Positions 1 to 6,217 of a stretch of DNA of 22,361 nt are shown piece by piece. The stretch is from positions 1 through 22,361 of IMG/VR virus record IMGVR_UViG_3300032308_000386; one strand, 5' to 3'. The position numbers were made by a program, and so were the translations under genes. Source of the DNA: a virus. Position 1 is the first letter of the stretch. Every line of letters begins with the position of its first letter. The notes beneath the pieces were generated by a model. That model was given only the letters and a program-made list of their open reading frames with translations, made no database searches and was not told where the DNA came from.

Positions 1-500
1 AAATATGTTTGAGATGATGATGGCATACCATCTTTATTTGTATAAGAATAAAACCAGGGATAATCATTTGGAAATGCTTGTACTCTATCTAATAACCTTT
101 GAGCGTAAAACTCGTATCTACCTTGTTCTATTTCTCTTAAATAAGACATACCTTTAATGTCTATTGATGTTCCTTGTTCTGTATTTCCAATAGTTATGGC
201 TTTATTCATTCGTCTAGCGAATACCTCTGGCATAGCCTCATAATAGGCTCTATGAATAAGATATGGAGCAATATAATCATTCAACATTATACTATCCGCT
301 TGAGAAAGTGTCCCACCTGATAATTGAACTGACTTCACCAATTCCATATAATAATCATAACCTTTTGTTCCAATCAAGGTTTGTAATCCTAACTCCTGTG
401 CCATATAGATAGTTGAGGTCAATAATGCCGTATCTATGTTTTGGTTCAAAGTTGAGAACGCCTTTAATTTTGTCTCGCTGATTAATAAAACTGTTGCCAT
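1..500 (-). CDS. Head-tail connector/adaptor-like protein (DUF6712-like), 3' end outside window
   Basis: An open frame starts at the ATG at 498-500 and stays open for 166 codons to the left edge, so the C-terminus is missing. It begins MATVLLISETKLKAFSTLNQ and continues with features I associate with the DUF6712-type connector family of Bacteroidota phages: a short N-terminal 'LISE' segment, a helical stretch with LGLQTLIGTKGYDYY, and an all-helical core around LNDYIAPYLIHRAYYEAMPE. Such proteins are thought to form the ring below the portal that joins head and tail. The start lies two bases after the portal stop codon, which fits a portal-connector pair translated from one message. The family call comes from memory of motifs, not a search. 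A gp6-like head completion protein of another family is the main alternative. Confidence 0.7.
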   Translation of the reverse strand, partial: MATVLLISETKLKAFSTLNQNIDTALLTSTIYMAQELGLQTLIGTKGYDYYMELVKSVQLSGGTLSQADSIMLNDYIAPYLIHRAYYEAMPEVFARRMNKAITIGNTEQGTSIDIKGMSYLREIEQGRYEFYAQRLLDRVQAFPNDYPWFYSYTNKDGMPSSSQTY

Positions 501-502
501 TC

Positions 503-1648
503 TTATATTCCTTTTTCTATATCAATTTGGTTTTGAACCTCGTCCGGTAATATCTGGTTTTGTTCTATTCCCAATTTGATTGTTTGTTTATTTTTTAAGA
601 ACAGGAGTTTCTCAAATGTCTTTAACATATCCTCCTGAATGGGAATTATCCGTGTTTGAAGGAATAAATTATAGGCATCAATCATCTCTGTTCTACCCCC
701 AAGTTGTCCCGAAGTTTTTATGCCAAGAAGCATCGGGGAACTTATACCCCAAGCCGTAAGTATGGTTTGGTCTATTTGTGGAGACATATTAGAATACCAA
801 GCATCACTCGCATTATTTGGTATTGGGGAAATAACAGGTGCGGTTTCAGGGTTCTCACTAAAGAATAAAAAAATCTTACCTGCGTTGTTCGTGGAGGTAT
901 ATTTGGCTTCTAACTGACGCATCAAAATATCTCTCTCTTCTTCACTTGGAACACCATTTGTAAAACTAACAGCCATACTTGGCATCATAGAGTTTTGAGT
1001 GTTATTCAAGTGGAAGTTTCTAATCTCAATATCTAATTGACTTGTAGTCAAAGAAGCAATCCAATCAGGAGTTGGATAATACGACATCATCGGTTGATAC
1101 TTCTTCACATAATATATTTGAGATGGGCTGTCTTCACCAACCATATTAAAGGCTGGTATTTCAGCAGGCTTCCATTTTTGAGGATTAACTTGTGTTCCTC
1201 TCCAATCAACAGAGTAATAGTAAGTATCAACATTACCAAACATATCTTCTTTACCTGCTCTCAATTTTGAGAAGTCAGTATGGTAGATTTCAGCAATACC
1301 ACCATCATTAGATTTTACAATATTTAACGCAAATCCTCCAAAAATAATTCTATCAACCACACATTTCTCATAGACCTCATAAAGCGTCTCACTTCTATTT
1401 GCCATTCCAATAGCATTAGGGTCTCCTTCTTTTACAATAAGGTTCTTACCTTTAACACCATACATAGTAGCATTAGCACAAGCACGAGTAATTGGAGAAT
1501 ATTGATAGTTTGTTAATAGGTGATTTGGAAATGCGTTGTCGTCCCCGTAGAATACCCACGGCTTGTTTTTAATTACCTCCTGAAATTGTGGGACATAAGC
1601 AGCATTAAACTCTTGTATCCCCATATGGTATTTGTTTTTATTATCCAT
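503..1648 (-). CDS. Portal protein
   Basis: The 381-residue product resembles phage portal proteins, the dodecameric ring at one capsid vertex through which DNA is packaged and ejected. Visible hallmarks are an early segment with YQYSPITRACANATMYGVKG (residues about 48-67), an aromatic-rich middle, and near the C-terminus the portal-typical stretch SSPMLLGIKTSGQLGG followed by a long helix with TEMIDAYNLFLQTRIIPIQE (about 321-340). In portals the comparable helix lines the channel. The length is near the low end of the HK97-like portal range. The ATG is at 1646-1648 and the downstream connector starts two bases after its stop. The gene is unusually placed: it is far downstream of the terminase and separated from the protease and capsid genes by adhesin and small genes. 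No truncation is evident. Confidence 0.85.
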   Translation of the reverse strand: MDNKNKYHMGIQEFNAAYVPQFQEVIKNKPWVFYGDDNAFPNHLLTNYQYSPITRACANATMYGVKGKNLIVKEGDPNAIGMANRSETLYEVYEKCVVDRIIFGGFALNIVKSNDGGIAEIYHTDFSKLRAGKEDMFGNVDTYYYSVDWRGTQVNPQKWKPAEIPAFNMVGEDSPSQIYYVKKYQPMMSYYPTPDWIASLTTSQLDIEIRNFHLNNTQNSMMPSMAVSFTNGVPSEEERDILMRQLEAKYTSTNNAGKIFLFFSENPETAPVISPIPNNASDAWYSNMSPQIDQTILTAWGISSPMLLGIKTSGQLGGRTEMIDAYNLFLQTRIIPIQEDMLKTFEKLLFLKNKQTIKLGIEQNQILPDEVQNQIDIEKGI

Positions 1649-1695
1649 TACTTATAAATATCTAAAGTTTCCATTTTATCAATACTCAAAAAACA

Positions 1696-2181
1696 TTAGG
1701 TTGATGTTGGAGTAGGTGTGGGTGTTAAAGTAGGAGTATTGGTTGGACTATTACTCGGTGTGGGACTTGGAGGTTGTTGGCATTCTTGTTCCTCCTCACT
1801 TACATAGATTACCTGTGCGAAGTCCTCATCATTAGAAATATAAGGTTCAAAGAAACAATCTTGGGTATTATCATTACCAACAATAACCCACGCTCTACCA
1901 CTCTCTAATACATTATAGGCAAGTGCTATATTTGTTGAACCTGATGTTATATTCTCATAGATAGAATAATAATACTGACCCAAATATTCAAAATTGACTT
2001 GTGGAGTTGTACCAGTAAGAACTGTTGTCGGTGCTTCAACAAACCTAAACTTATCATAACGTATATTACTGGTTATGACTTGAGGATAGAAACTAATTCT
2101 TTCCTTTGAGGCGATATGTTGAAATGAGAATAGATAATAGGGATTTGGTAGTGTCTTATTCATAGACACAGTCGCAATCAT
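1696..2181 (-). CDS. Virion-associated protein of unknown function with C-terminal Pro/Thr tail
   Basis: I chose the ATG at 2179-2181 (161 residues, MIATVSMNKTLPNPYYLFSF) because it has one of the few good Shine-Dalgarno sites in the window, GAGGT at 2189-2193, eight bases upstream. An upstream in-frame ATG at 2214 would add eleven residues but would overlap a possible micro-ORF. The N-terminal about 135 residues form a compact, beta-rich, aromatic sequence of a kind I have seen in Bacteroidota phages without known function. The last about 24 residues are a Pro/Thr tract ([20 protein letters not shown]) and the protein simply ends there. The tract matches those in four other genes of this window. 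A tail or baseplate accessory role is inference from context. A lost downstream domain is possible. Confidence 0.7.
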   Translation of the reverse strand: MIATVSMNKTLPNPYYLFSFQHIASKERISFYPQVITSNIRYDKFRFVEAPTTVLTGTTPQVNFEYLGQYYYSIYENITSGSTNIALAYNVLESGRAWVIVGNDNTQDCFFEPYISNDEDFAQVIYVSEEEQECQQPPSPTPSNSPTNTPTLTPTPTPTST

Positions 2182-2188
2182 ATTATTT

Positions 2189-2193
2189 ACCTC
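2189..2193 (-). promoter_or_regulatory. Shine-Dalgarno site GAGGT
   Basis: The minus strand reads TGAGGTAAATAATATG, giving GAGGT eight bases before the ATG at 2179-2181. Most other starts here lack such a site, so it helps to decide the start of the downstream gene. It also overlaps the stop codon of the possible micro-ORF just upstream. Confidence 0.5.
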
Positions 2194-2275
2194 ATTTTTT
2201 CTTATTATCAACATTTTCGCTTATGATATAATGTGCGTCAAGTTTATCGTCTATTAAAACAAATAAAATATTCAT
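2192..2275 (-). CDS. Possible micro-ORF, 27 residues
   Basis: A short frame starts at ATG 2273-2275 and ends at TGA 2192-2194. It encodes a peptide beginning MNILFVLIDDKLDAHYIISE and ending in three lysines. Its start overlaps the stop of the upstream 70-residue gene as TAATG, the same coupling used at the tape measure gene here, and its stop lies ten bases before the next start. It therefore fills the only gap of about 60 bases in this cluster exactly. The composition is protein-like, with a hydrophobic N-terminus and a polar C-terminus. No homologue is recognised and a frame this short could occur by chance. Confidence 0.35.
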   Translation of the reverse strand: MNILFVLIDDKLDAHYIISENVDNKKK

Positions 2276-2487
2276 TAAATATCTCCAGGTATGTATGGTT
2301 CATTCCATTCTATTAAAGGTAAATCTTTTACCCATGAAACTGATGGATTGGTATTATTATACATCTCTTCTGTTGAAATAATCCAATTATCATTATTATC
2401 TTGAACTGGATTAAAATACCAATCGTGTTGAAGTTCAACTCCAACTAATTCATCTTTTTGTTCTATTGTTAAAAGTCCTACTAGCAT
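2275..2487 (-). CDS. Small conserved-type phage protein, function unknown
   Basis: A 70-residue protein with ATG at 2485-2487. It contains TIEQKDELVGVELQHDWYFN and a tryptophan-rich middle and end (DNWIISTEEMYN, SVSWVKDLPLIEWNEP). I recall similar small acidic proteins with the pattern 'YFNPVQD..NWxIS.EE..NTNPxxxWVKDLP' next to fibre or structural genes in Bacteroidota phages, always without assigned function. It has no signal peptide or membrane segment. It starts nine bases after the stop of the preceding 93-residue gene and its own stop overlaps the ATG of a possible micro-ORF. Position suggests a virion or adhesin-assembly accessory, but that is only inference. Confidence 0.65.
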   Translation of the reverse strand: MLVGLLTIEQKDELVGVELQHDWYFNPVQDNNDNWIISTEEMYNNTNPSVSWVKDLPLIEWNEPYIPGDI

Positions 2488-2496
2488 TTTAATATT

Positions 2497-2778
2497 TTAT
2501 TCATTAACTGGATTATACACACAAGTGCTGATATTTGATGGTAAAATTAATATTTCACTTTTTTGTAATTCTGTGAGACAATTTACAATTCTGTCCTTGA
2601 TAATTACCCCATAACCTATTTCAATTTTTTGACCTGTGTTTAAGTCAAACTCACACATTAAATCAGGAGTTTCTTGCCAAGTTATAGTCCCATCACTAGG
2701 CCACCCCATACAAATATTGATTTGGTTTATTAAATCAATCGCATCTTGTTCTTGTATAAAAATTATGTATTCATTCAT
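2497..2778 (-). CDS. Small conserved-type phage protein, function unknown
   Basis: A 93-residue acidic protein starting MNEYIIFIQEQDAIDLINQI. The N-terminal 'YIIF..EQDAID..NQIN.CMG.P..GT.TW' pattern and a following beta-rich segment resemble small proteins that often follow tail-fibre genes in Bacteroidota phages. No function is known to me. The ATG at 2776-2778 is one base from the stop of the LamG-like adhesin gene upstream, so the two are probably translated together. A second Met codon at 2772-2774 is a weaker alternative start. It contains four cysteines but no obvious metal-binding spacing. A chaperone or capping role for the neighbouring adhesin is possible but not shown by the sequence. 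Confidence 0.65.
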   Translation of the reverse strand: MNEYIIFIQEQDAIDLINQINICMGWPSDGTITWQETPDLMCEFDLNTGQKIEIGYGVIIKDRIVNCLTELQKSEILILPSNISTCVYNPVNE

Positions 2779-2779
2779 A

Positions 2780-3820
2780 TTACCAAGTATTATATTGATA
2801 TTTTGTTTTTAGGTAAGACATTACATTCGCATATTCAATAGTAGTCAAAACTCTATTATAAACTATAAACTCAAACATACTGATTTGAGTAGTAGAAGGA
2901 TTACCAGGGTCTGTACCTAAGTTTAATATTGTAGCATTAGATAATGAAAATGCTGTTGAACCACTTGTACCAATCACATCATTAAATGATGCTGTAAAGA
3001 ATGAATTACTCTGTCCTGATGTAGCAAGTAATAATGGGCTAATTAATCTAGTTGGAGATACAGATGAACCTGGCGTCTTTCTAGCAATTGACGTTAATGC
3101 GGTATTCCTTGATTGCCAATCCCACGATGTATTACCAGAAGAACGAACTTCAATAGACCATCCATTAGCATCTGTATTAAATATTTTCATTACAGCAAAT
3201 ACAGTTGATGATGAATAATCAGCAGTTGTAAAAGTACCACTCATATTATCTCTGCCTGCGAAATACACACTTTGACCTGTATAACTTCCTAATGTCTCAG
3301 TATCTATACTTGGTTGTCTAGAACCTGTGCTTTGACTGACTGAACCACCCAACAAACCATAGTTAGTCCAAGATGATACTGATGCTCCACTTGTAGAAAT
3401 ATACCAGTGTTGTAAGTTAGTCAAACCTGACGGATTAAATGGAGCAGGTGTTCCACTTGGAGTTGGAGTATTTGTCGGAGTGGAAGTATTAGTTGGTGTT
3501 TGTGTTGTTGTAGGAGTAGATGTGCTAGTTTGTGTTGGAGTAGCACTTGGTGTTATGTTCCCTGTTGAACTTGGAGTTGGAGTAGGCGTGGGCGACACAT
3601 CAGGACTTGGAGTTGTTTGTCCTATAACTGTTCCACCTTGTTGAATAGAAACATCATATCCATCAACACGTCTAAATCTTGAACGCTTGATGTCCCAACT
3701 ATCAAAAGCATTAGCATTTAATGGAGTTTTTATTTTTCCTTCAACTTGCTTTTGAGGCGAATAAAAGGTTTGTTGTTTCCCTAATACACCCCATACTCTT
3801 TTTTCTATTCTATTACCCAT
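2780..3820 (-). CDS. LamG/concanavalin-like tail or capsid adhesin with Pro/Thr linker
   Basis: The 346-residue protein has three parts. Residues 1-68 are a basic N-terminal region (RIEKRVWGVLGKQQ) that could be the virion-anchoring part. Residues about 69-130 are a Pro/Thr/Ser linker. Residues about 131-346 look like a LamG/concanavalin-type beta-sandwich: it begins GLTNLQHWYISTSG, has SVYFAGRDNMSG and ASSSTVFAVMK-like strands, and ends with the typical FEFIVYNRVLTTIEYANVMS helix and turn. Such domains commonly bind glycans, so a surface-binding role is reasonable inference. It follows the terminator after the tail-tube-like gene, so it is probably expressed at a lower level by read-through or from an unseen promoter. 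The exact virion location is unknown. Confidence 0.75.
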   Translation of the reverse strand: MGNRIEKRVWGVLGKQQTFYSPQKQVEGKIKTPLNANAFDSWDIKRSRFRRVDGYDVSIQQGGTVIGQTTPSPDVSPTPTPTPSSTGNITPSATPTQTSTSTPTTTQTPTNTSTPTNTPTPSGTPAPFNPSGLTNLQHWYISTSGASVSSWTNYGLLGGSVSQSTGSRQPSIDTETLGSYTGQSVYFAGRDNMSGTFTTADYSSSTVFAVMKIFNTDANGWSIEVRSSGNTSWDWQSRNTALTSIARKTPGSSVSPTRLISPLLLATSGQSNSFFTASFNDVIGTSGSTAFSLSNATILNLGTDPGNPSTTQISMFEFIVYNRVLTTIEYANVMSYLKTKYQYNTW

Positions 3821-3835
3821 ATAATTAGAAGTGGC

Positions 3836-3868
3836 TAAAATAAGGGGGGAAAAAGTCCCCCCCTATTA
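3836..3868 (-). terminator. Rho-independent terminator after the tail-tube-like gene
   Basis: In the minus direction the sequence has a run of seven G (3863-3857), a short loop rich in T, then six C (3849-3844), followed by a T-rich tail TTATTTTA. The flanking AATA and TTATT extend the stem with one bulged base. It begins directly after the stop at 3875-3877. It is the strongest terminator-like structure in the window and would end the scaffold-capsid-tube message. Stem strength and tail are seen; termination activity is inferred. Confidence 0.75.
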
Positions 3869-3874
3869 TGATTT

Positions 3875-4420
3875 TTAGCAAGCACAAGATACTACACTTA
3901 ATCCTACAAGAGTAGATGATAGAGAATTAGCCAATTTCTTAGCCGGTTCCTTCTCAAATCCCTCAAGGACAACAGTATAGCCATACCTGTCCGCAAAAGC
4001 GGTTCCAGTTTCAGCAGTACCCGTTTGTAGGGCCATACCAAAATCTTCACCTAAATAAAATACATCACCTTCATTCGTCTCAACAAATACCTTCATATCG
4101 GTATTTTGAGCCAAGAGTTTGATTTGATTTCTCGTGGATTGTTGTAATTTCAAAAAGACCAAATTGACTATTTGATTATACACCACAGTACCATTTTCTA
4201 AACTCGCTTGGATTGTCTCAACAAAGTTTGATGTATTTTTTTCAACTTGGAACTGGAATACAGTTCCACCAGTAGCACCTACTGTAAGGATTTCTTGGTC
4301 TGCGTTTTCAGTTGTACCGGTCACGCAACCTGCGATTACATATACATTTTTAACACCACCAACCGCATCACGACATCCTTTACAGACAGAAGATGATACA
4401 AAACAAGATGAAAAACTCAT
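3875..4420 (-). CDS. Putative major tail tube or other abundant structural protein
   Basis: A 181-residue protein directly after the major capsid gene. The first part is cysteine-rich (Cys 6, 13, 16 and 32, including VCKGCRDAVGGVKNVYVIAG), and it ends with two more cysteines (179 and 181). The middle carries a beta-rich pattern, FQFQVEKNTSNFVETIQASL, then LKLLAQ-type helix and VFVETNEGDVFYLGEDFGMA, then a loop TGTAFADRYGYTVVLEGFEK. I recall this 'LLAQ...V.DNNG..FLG...G.GTA..D..GYT.TL.G.E.EPA' pattern in Bacteroidota phage proteins beside the capsid gene, and it would suit a tail-tube fold. The strong terminator just after it suggests high expression. A head decoration or head-tail joining protein is the alternative. 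Confidence 0.6.
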   Translation of the reverse strand: MSFSSCFVSSSVCKGCRDAVGGVKNVYVIAGCVTGTTENADQEILTVGATGGTVFQFQVEKNTSNFVETIQASLENGTVVYNQIVNLVFLKLQQSTRNQIKLLAQNTDMKVFVETNEGDVFYLGEDFGMALQTGTAETGTAFADRYGYTVVLEGFEKEPAKKLANSLSSTLVGLSVVSCAC

Positions 4421-4463
4421 AACTTTTGTTTTTTAATTTTTTGACTTTTCAAGTCGGTTTATT
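4421..4463 (-). promoter_or_regulatory. A-rich translation leader with small hairpin before the tube-like gene
   Basis: The 43-base gap reads in the minus direction as a short GACTT-GAA-AAGTC hairpin followed by an A-rich stretch that ends ACAAAAGTTATG. The capsid gene upstream has an almost identical ending before its ATG (ACTAAAGTTATG). No Shine-Dalgarno is present. A-rich leaders replace Shine-Dalgarno sites in many Bacteroidota genes, so this may be the ribosome-loading signal of two highly expressed genes. The role of the hairpin is unknown. Confidence 0.35.
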
Positions 4464-5408
4464 TTAGGTTAATCCGTTTGTAATTACAAAGTTAGGCCAA
4501 GCAATTTGAACTCCAATTTTGAAGTTTGCTCTTAATCTAACCTCATCAAAATCAACAGAATAGAACATTTTAAGATTATCCATATCACTCATTAAATCAA
4601 CACCAGCGACAACGTAGCCCGCAGGAACCAACATAACAAGATTTGAGTTCAACAAACCTCCAACTGGATGAACCAAGATGTTAGTTGCTGGATGGAATGT
4701 TTTGAACTCCTCATAAGACCCTTCAGGGTTGAAGTGGTAGTAGTTAGCAGTTCTGTAGTTGATTAGATACTTTCTGTAGTTTGCGTGAGACATAAACACA
4801 ACCCAGTCAGTTCTATTTACAACATCATCAGGGATTTTTTCAATAAGAGCATCAACTTGTGATAATGCTGTTGTTGAAGCGATTGGTGTTTGCCCGGTCA
4901 CCACAATTCCACCGGTCACCGTTGTGGTTCCTGTTCCTTGTTGTGCTACTAATTGCTTCAATCCTGAGAAGCAAGTTGTTCCTGAAGAAGCACCCCAAAT
5001 AGTGTTTTCTACATATTGAGAAATCTGCGCTGTTTTCAATTCACTTATTTGCTGCTCAAAAGGAACTGTCTCTGGTGTTGAACCTGGAGTCAATAACTGA
5101 CCTAACCAGTAATTATTCAAATCAGCCGGACAAAGTGTCTCGTTGATTTTATATTGGCACACAGTAATATCTCTCTGTGTGTAGATTGTTTGACCTGACG
5201 GAGTCCATCCGCAAGTTCCGTCTTGAACGTATAAATCACTATTTAATAGATTTATCGCCTGTGAGCCTTTTACACCTGGTTGAACTTTAATCAACTTGAT
5301 TGTCTCACTTTCCAAAATTGCTCTTCTAATCAATTCTCCACCAACTTCATCTGTGTAAGTTGATAATGAAGACAAATTGAATGAAAAGTCATACTTTTTG
5401 TTTGCCAT
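4464..5408 (-). CDS. Major capsid protein (HK97-like fold expected)
   Basis: A 314-residue protein starting MANKKYDFSFNLSSLSTYTD. It shows the pattern I associate with major capsid proteins of Bacteroidota siphoviruses: an N-terminal helix-turn segment, a cysteine-containing region with Cys 66, 84 and 93 (QRDITVCQYKINETLCPADL), the segment NNYWLGQLLTPGSTPETVPF, a spine-like helix with QQISELKTAQISQYVENTIW (119-138), and a C-terminal domain with VFMSHANYRKYLINYR and VGVQIAWPN-like strands. It follows the scaffold-like gene by 26 bases and precedes the tube-like gene, as expected for the capsid subunit. It lacks a long N-terminal delta domain, which fits a separate scaffold. A Thr/Gly-rich loop sits at about 158-176. 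Confidence 0.85.
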   Translation of the reverse strand: MANKKYDFSFNLSSLSTYTDEVGGELIRRAILESETIKLIKVQPGVKGSQAINLLNSDLYVQDGTCGWTPSGQTIYTQRDITVCQYKINETLCPADLNNYWLGQLLTPGSTPETVPFEQQISELKTAQISQYVENTIWGASSGTTCFSGLKQLVAQQGTGTTTVTGGIVVTGQTPIASTTALSQVDALIEKIPDDVVNRTDWVVFMSHANYRKYLINYRTANYYHFNPEGSYEEFKTFHPATNILVHPVGGLLNSNLVMLVPAGYVVAGVDLMSDMDNLKMFYSVDFDEVRLRANFKIGVQIAWPNFVITNGLT

Positions 5409-5434
5409 AACTTTAGTTATTTTATTTGTTTAAT

Positions 5435-6217
5435 TTATTTTTTGTGGAAACCTTGTCTAATACTAACAAGTTGAGATATGTAATCATCTTTCGCCTGGTT
5501 TAGTTCAGTTTGGATTTGATTTTTACCCATTCTTATAGGTTCTCCTGCGGGTTCCTTCGCAAACTTGGAGACCTTCTTTTTCATTTCCTCTTGGTCTGCT
5601 ACGATACTATCAATTTTATCTTTGATTTCTCCTAATACAGCCATTAGTTCCTTCTTGAAACCTTCCATATTGTCGTTTCCTTGTGATAGACCTGGAGTAG
5701 TCATACCCATTTCTTCCTCTACTTCTTCCATTTCTGGTTCAGGAAGTTCAACATTCTCTCTTTCAGTAATTTTTCCGTCTTTGGTTTTAATCTTGATTAG
5801 AACTTCTTTACCTTCAGTATCTTTGAGTTTCAACTCATGCTCACCATCTGGTGCTAATTGTTCTTTTCCATCAGGACTTACTACCTTAACTTCTTCACCT
5901 ACATCAAATGTTGGGGATTTAACTAACGTTCCATCCTTTAGCATCGCTTCTACGAAGTTTTGTGTTTGTTCCATATTTTCATAATTTATTTTTTGGACTA
6001 GTCCGTCCTTAATCGTTATTTTAGTTGTATCGTCCAACTCAAACTCACCATCAGGTGCTGGTATTTGCCCGTCTTTATTTATAATATAAATAGGTTCTCC
6101 AACAGCCAAATCACCTTCGGTGATAATTTCGTTGCCATTTTCTTTGATTTTGTAAGAATTAAACTTATTCAAACCTAGCAACTTGTTTATTCTGCGTATA
6201 GCATCTTGGTATTTCAT
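5435..6217 (-). CDS. Capsid scaffolding-like protein with duplicated PDGE module
   Basis: A 260-residue, highly charged protein between the protease fusion and the capsid gene, the usual place of a scaffold. Residues about 36-76 and 106-155 are two copies of a similar unit containing APDGEFEL and APDGEHEL, each followed by a Lys/Thr-rich beta hairpin ending KDG. Residues 158-170 are a glutamate-rich linker, about 184-218 form a predicted coiled coil (ELMAVLGEIKDKIDSIVADQ), and the C-terminus is basic (GFHKK). Long helix plus basic C-terminus is typical of scaffolds that bind capsid subunits. The gene overlaps the protease gene by four bases (ATGA), so cleavage by that protease is plausible. 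No experimental link is available. Confidence 0.7.
   Translation of the reverse strand: MKYQDAIRRINKLLGLNKFNSYKIKENGNEIITEGDLAVGEPIYIINKDGQIPAPDGEFELDDTTKITIKDGLVQKINYENMEQTQNFVEAMLKDGTLVKSPTFDVGEEVKVVSPDGKEQLAPDGEHELKLKDTEGKEVLIKIKTKDGKITERENVELPEPEMEEVEEEMGMTTPGLSQGNDNMEGFKKELMAVLGEIKDKIDSIVADQEEMKKKVSKFAKEPAGEPIRMGKNQIQTELNQAKDDYISQLVSIRQGFHKK

Noticed and set aside
1648-1674. Eight-residue leader peptide before the portal (METLDIYK, with TAATG coupling)
   Set aside because: It is too short to support without conservation data, although the overlap with the portal ATG is exact.
4441-4456. Hairpin GACTT/AAGTC as a terminator after the capsid gene
   Set aside because: The stem is only five base pairs and is followed by A, not T, in the direction of transcription.
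5565-5984. 139-codon plus-strand frame opposite the scaffold-like gene
   Set aside because: It is antisense to a well-supported gene with no start signal, and its Ser/Leu-rich composition reflects antisense reading of a Glu/Lys-rich sequence.
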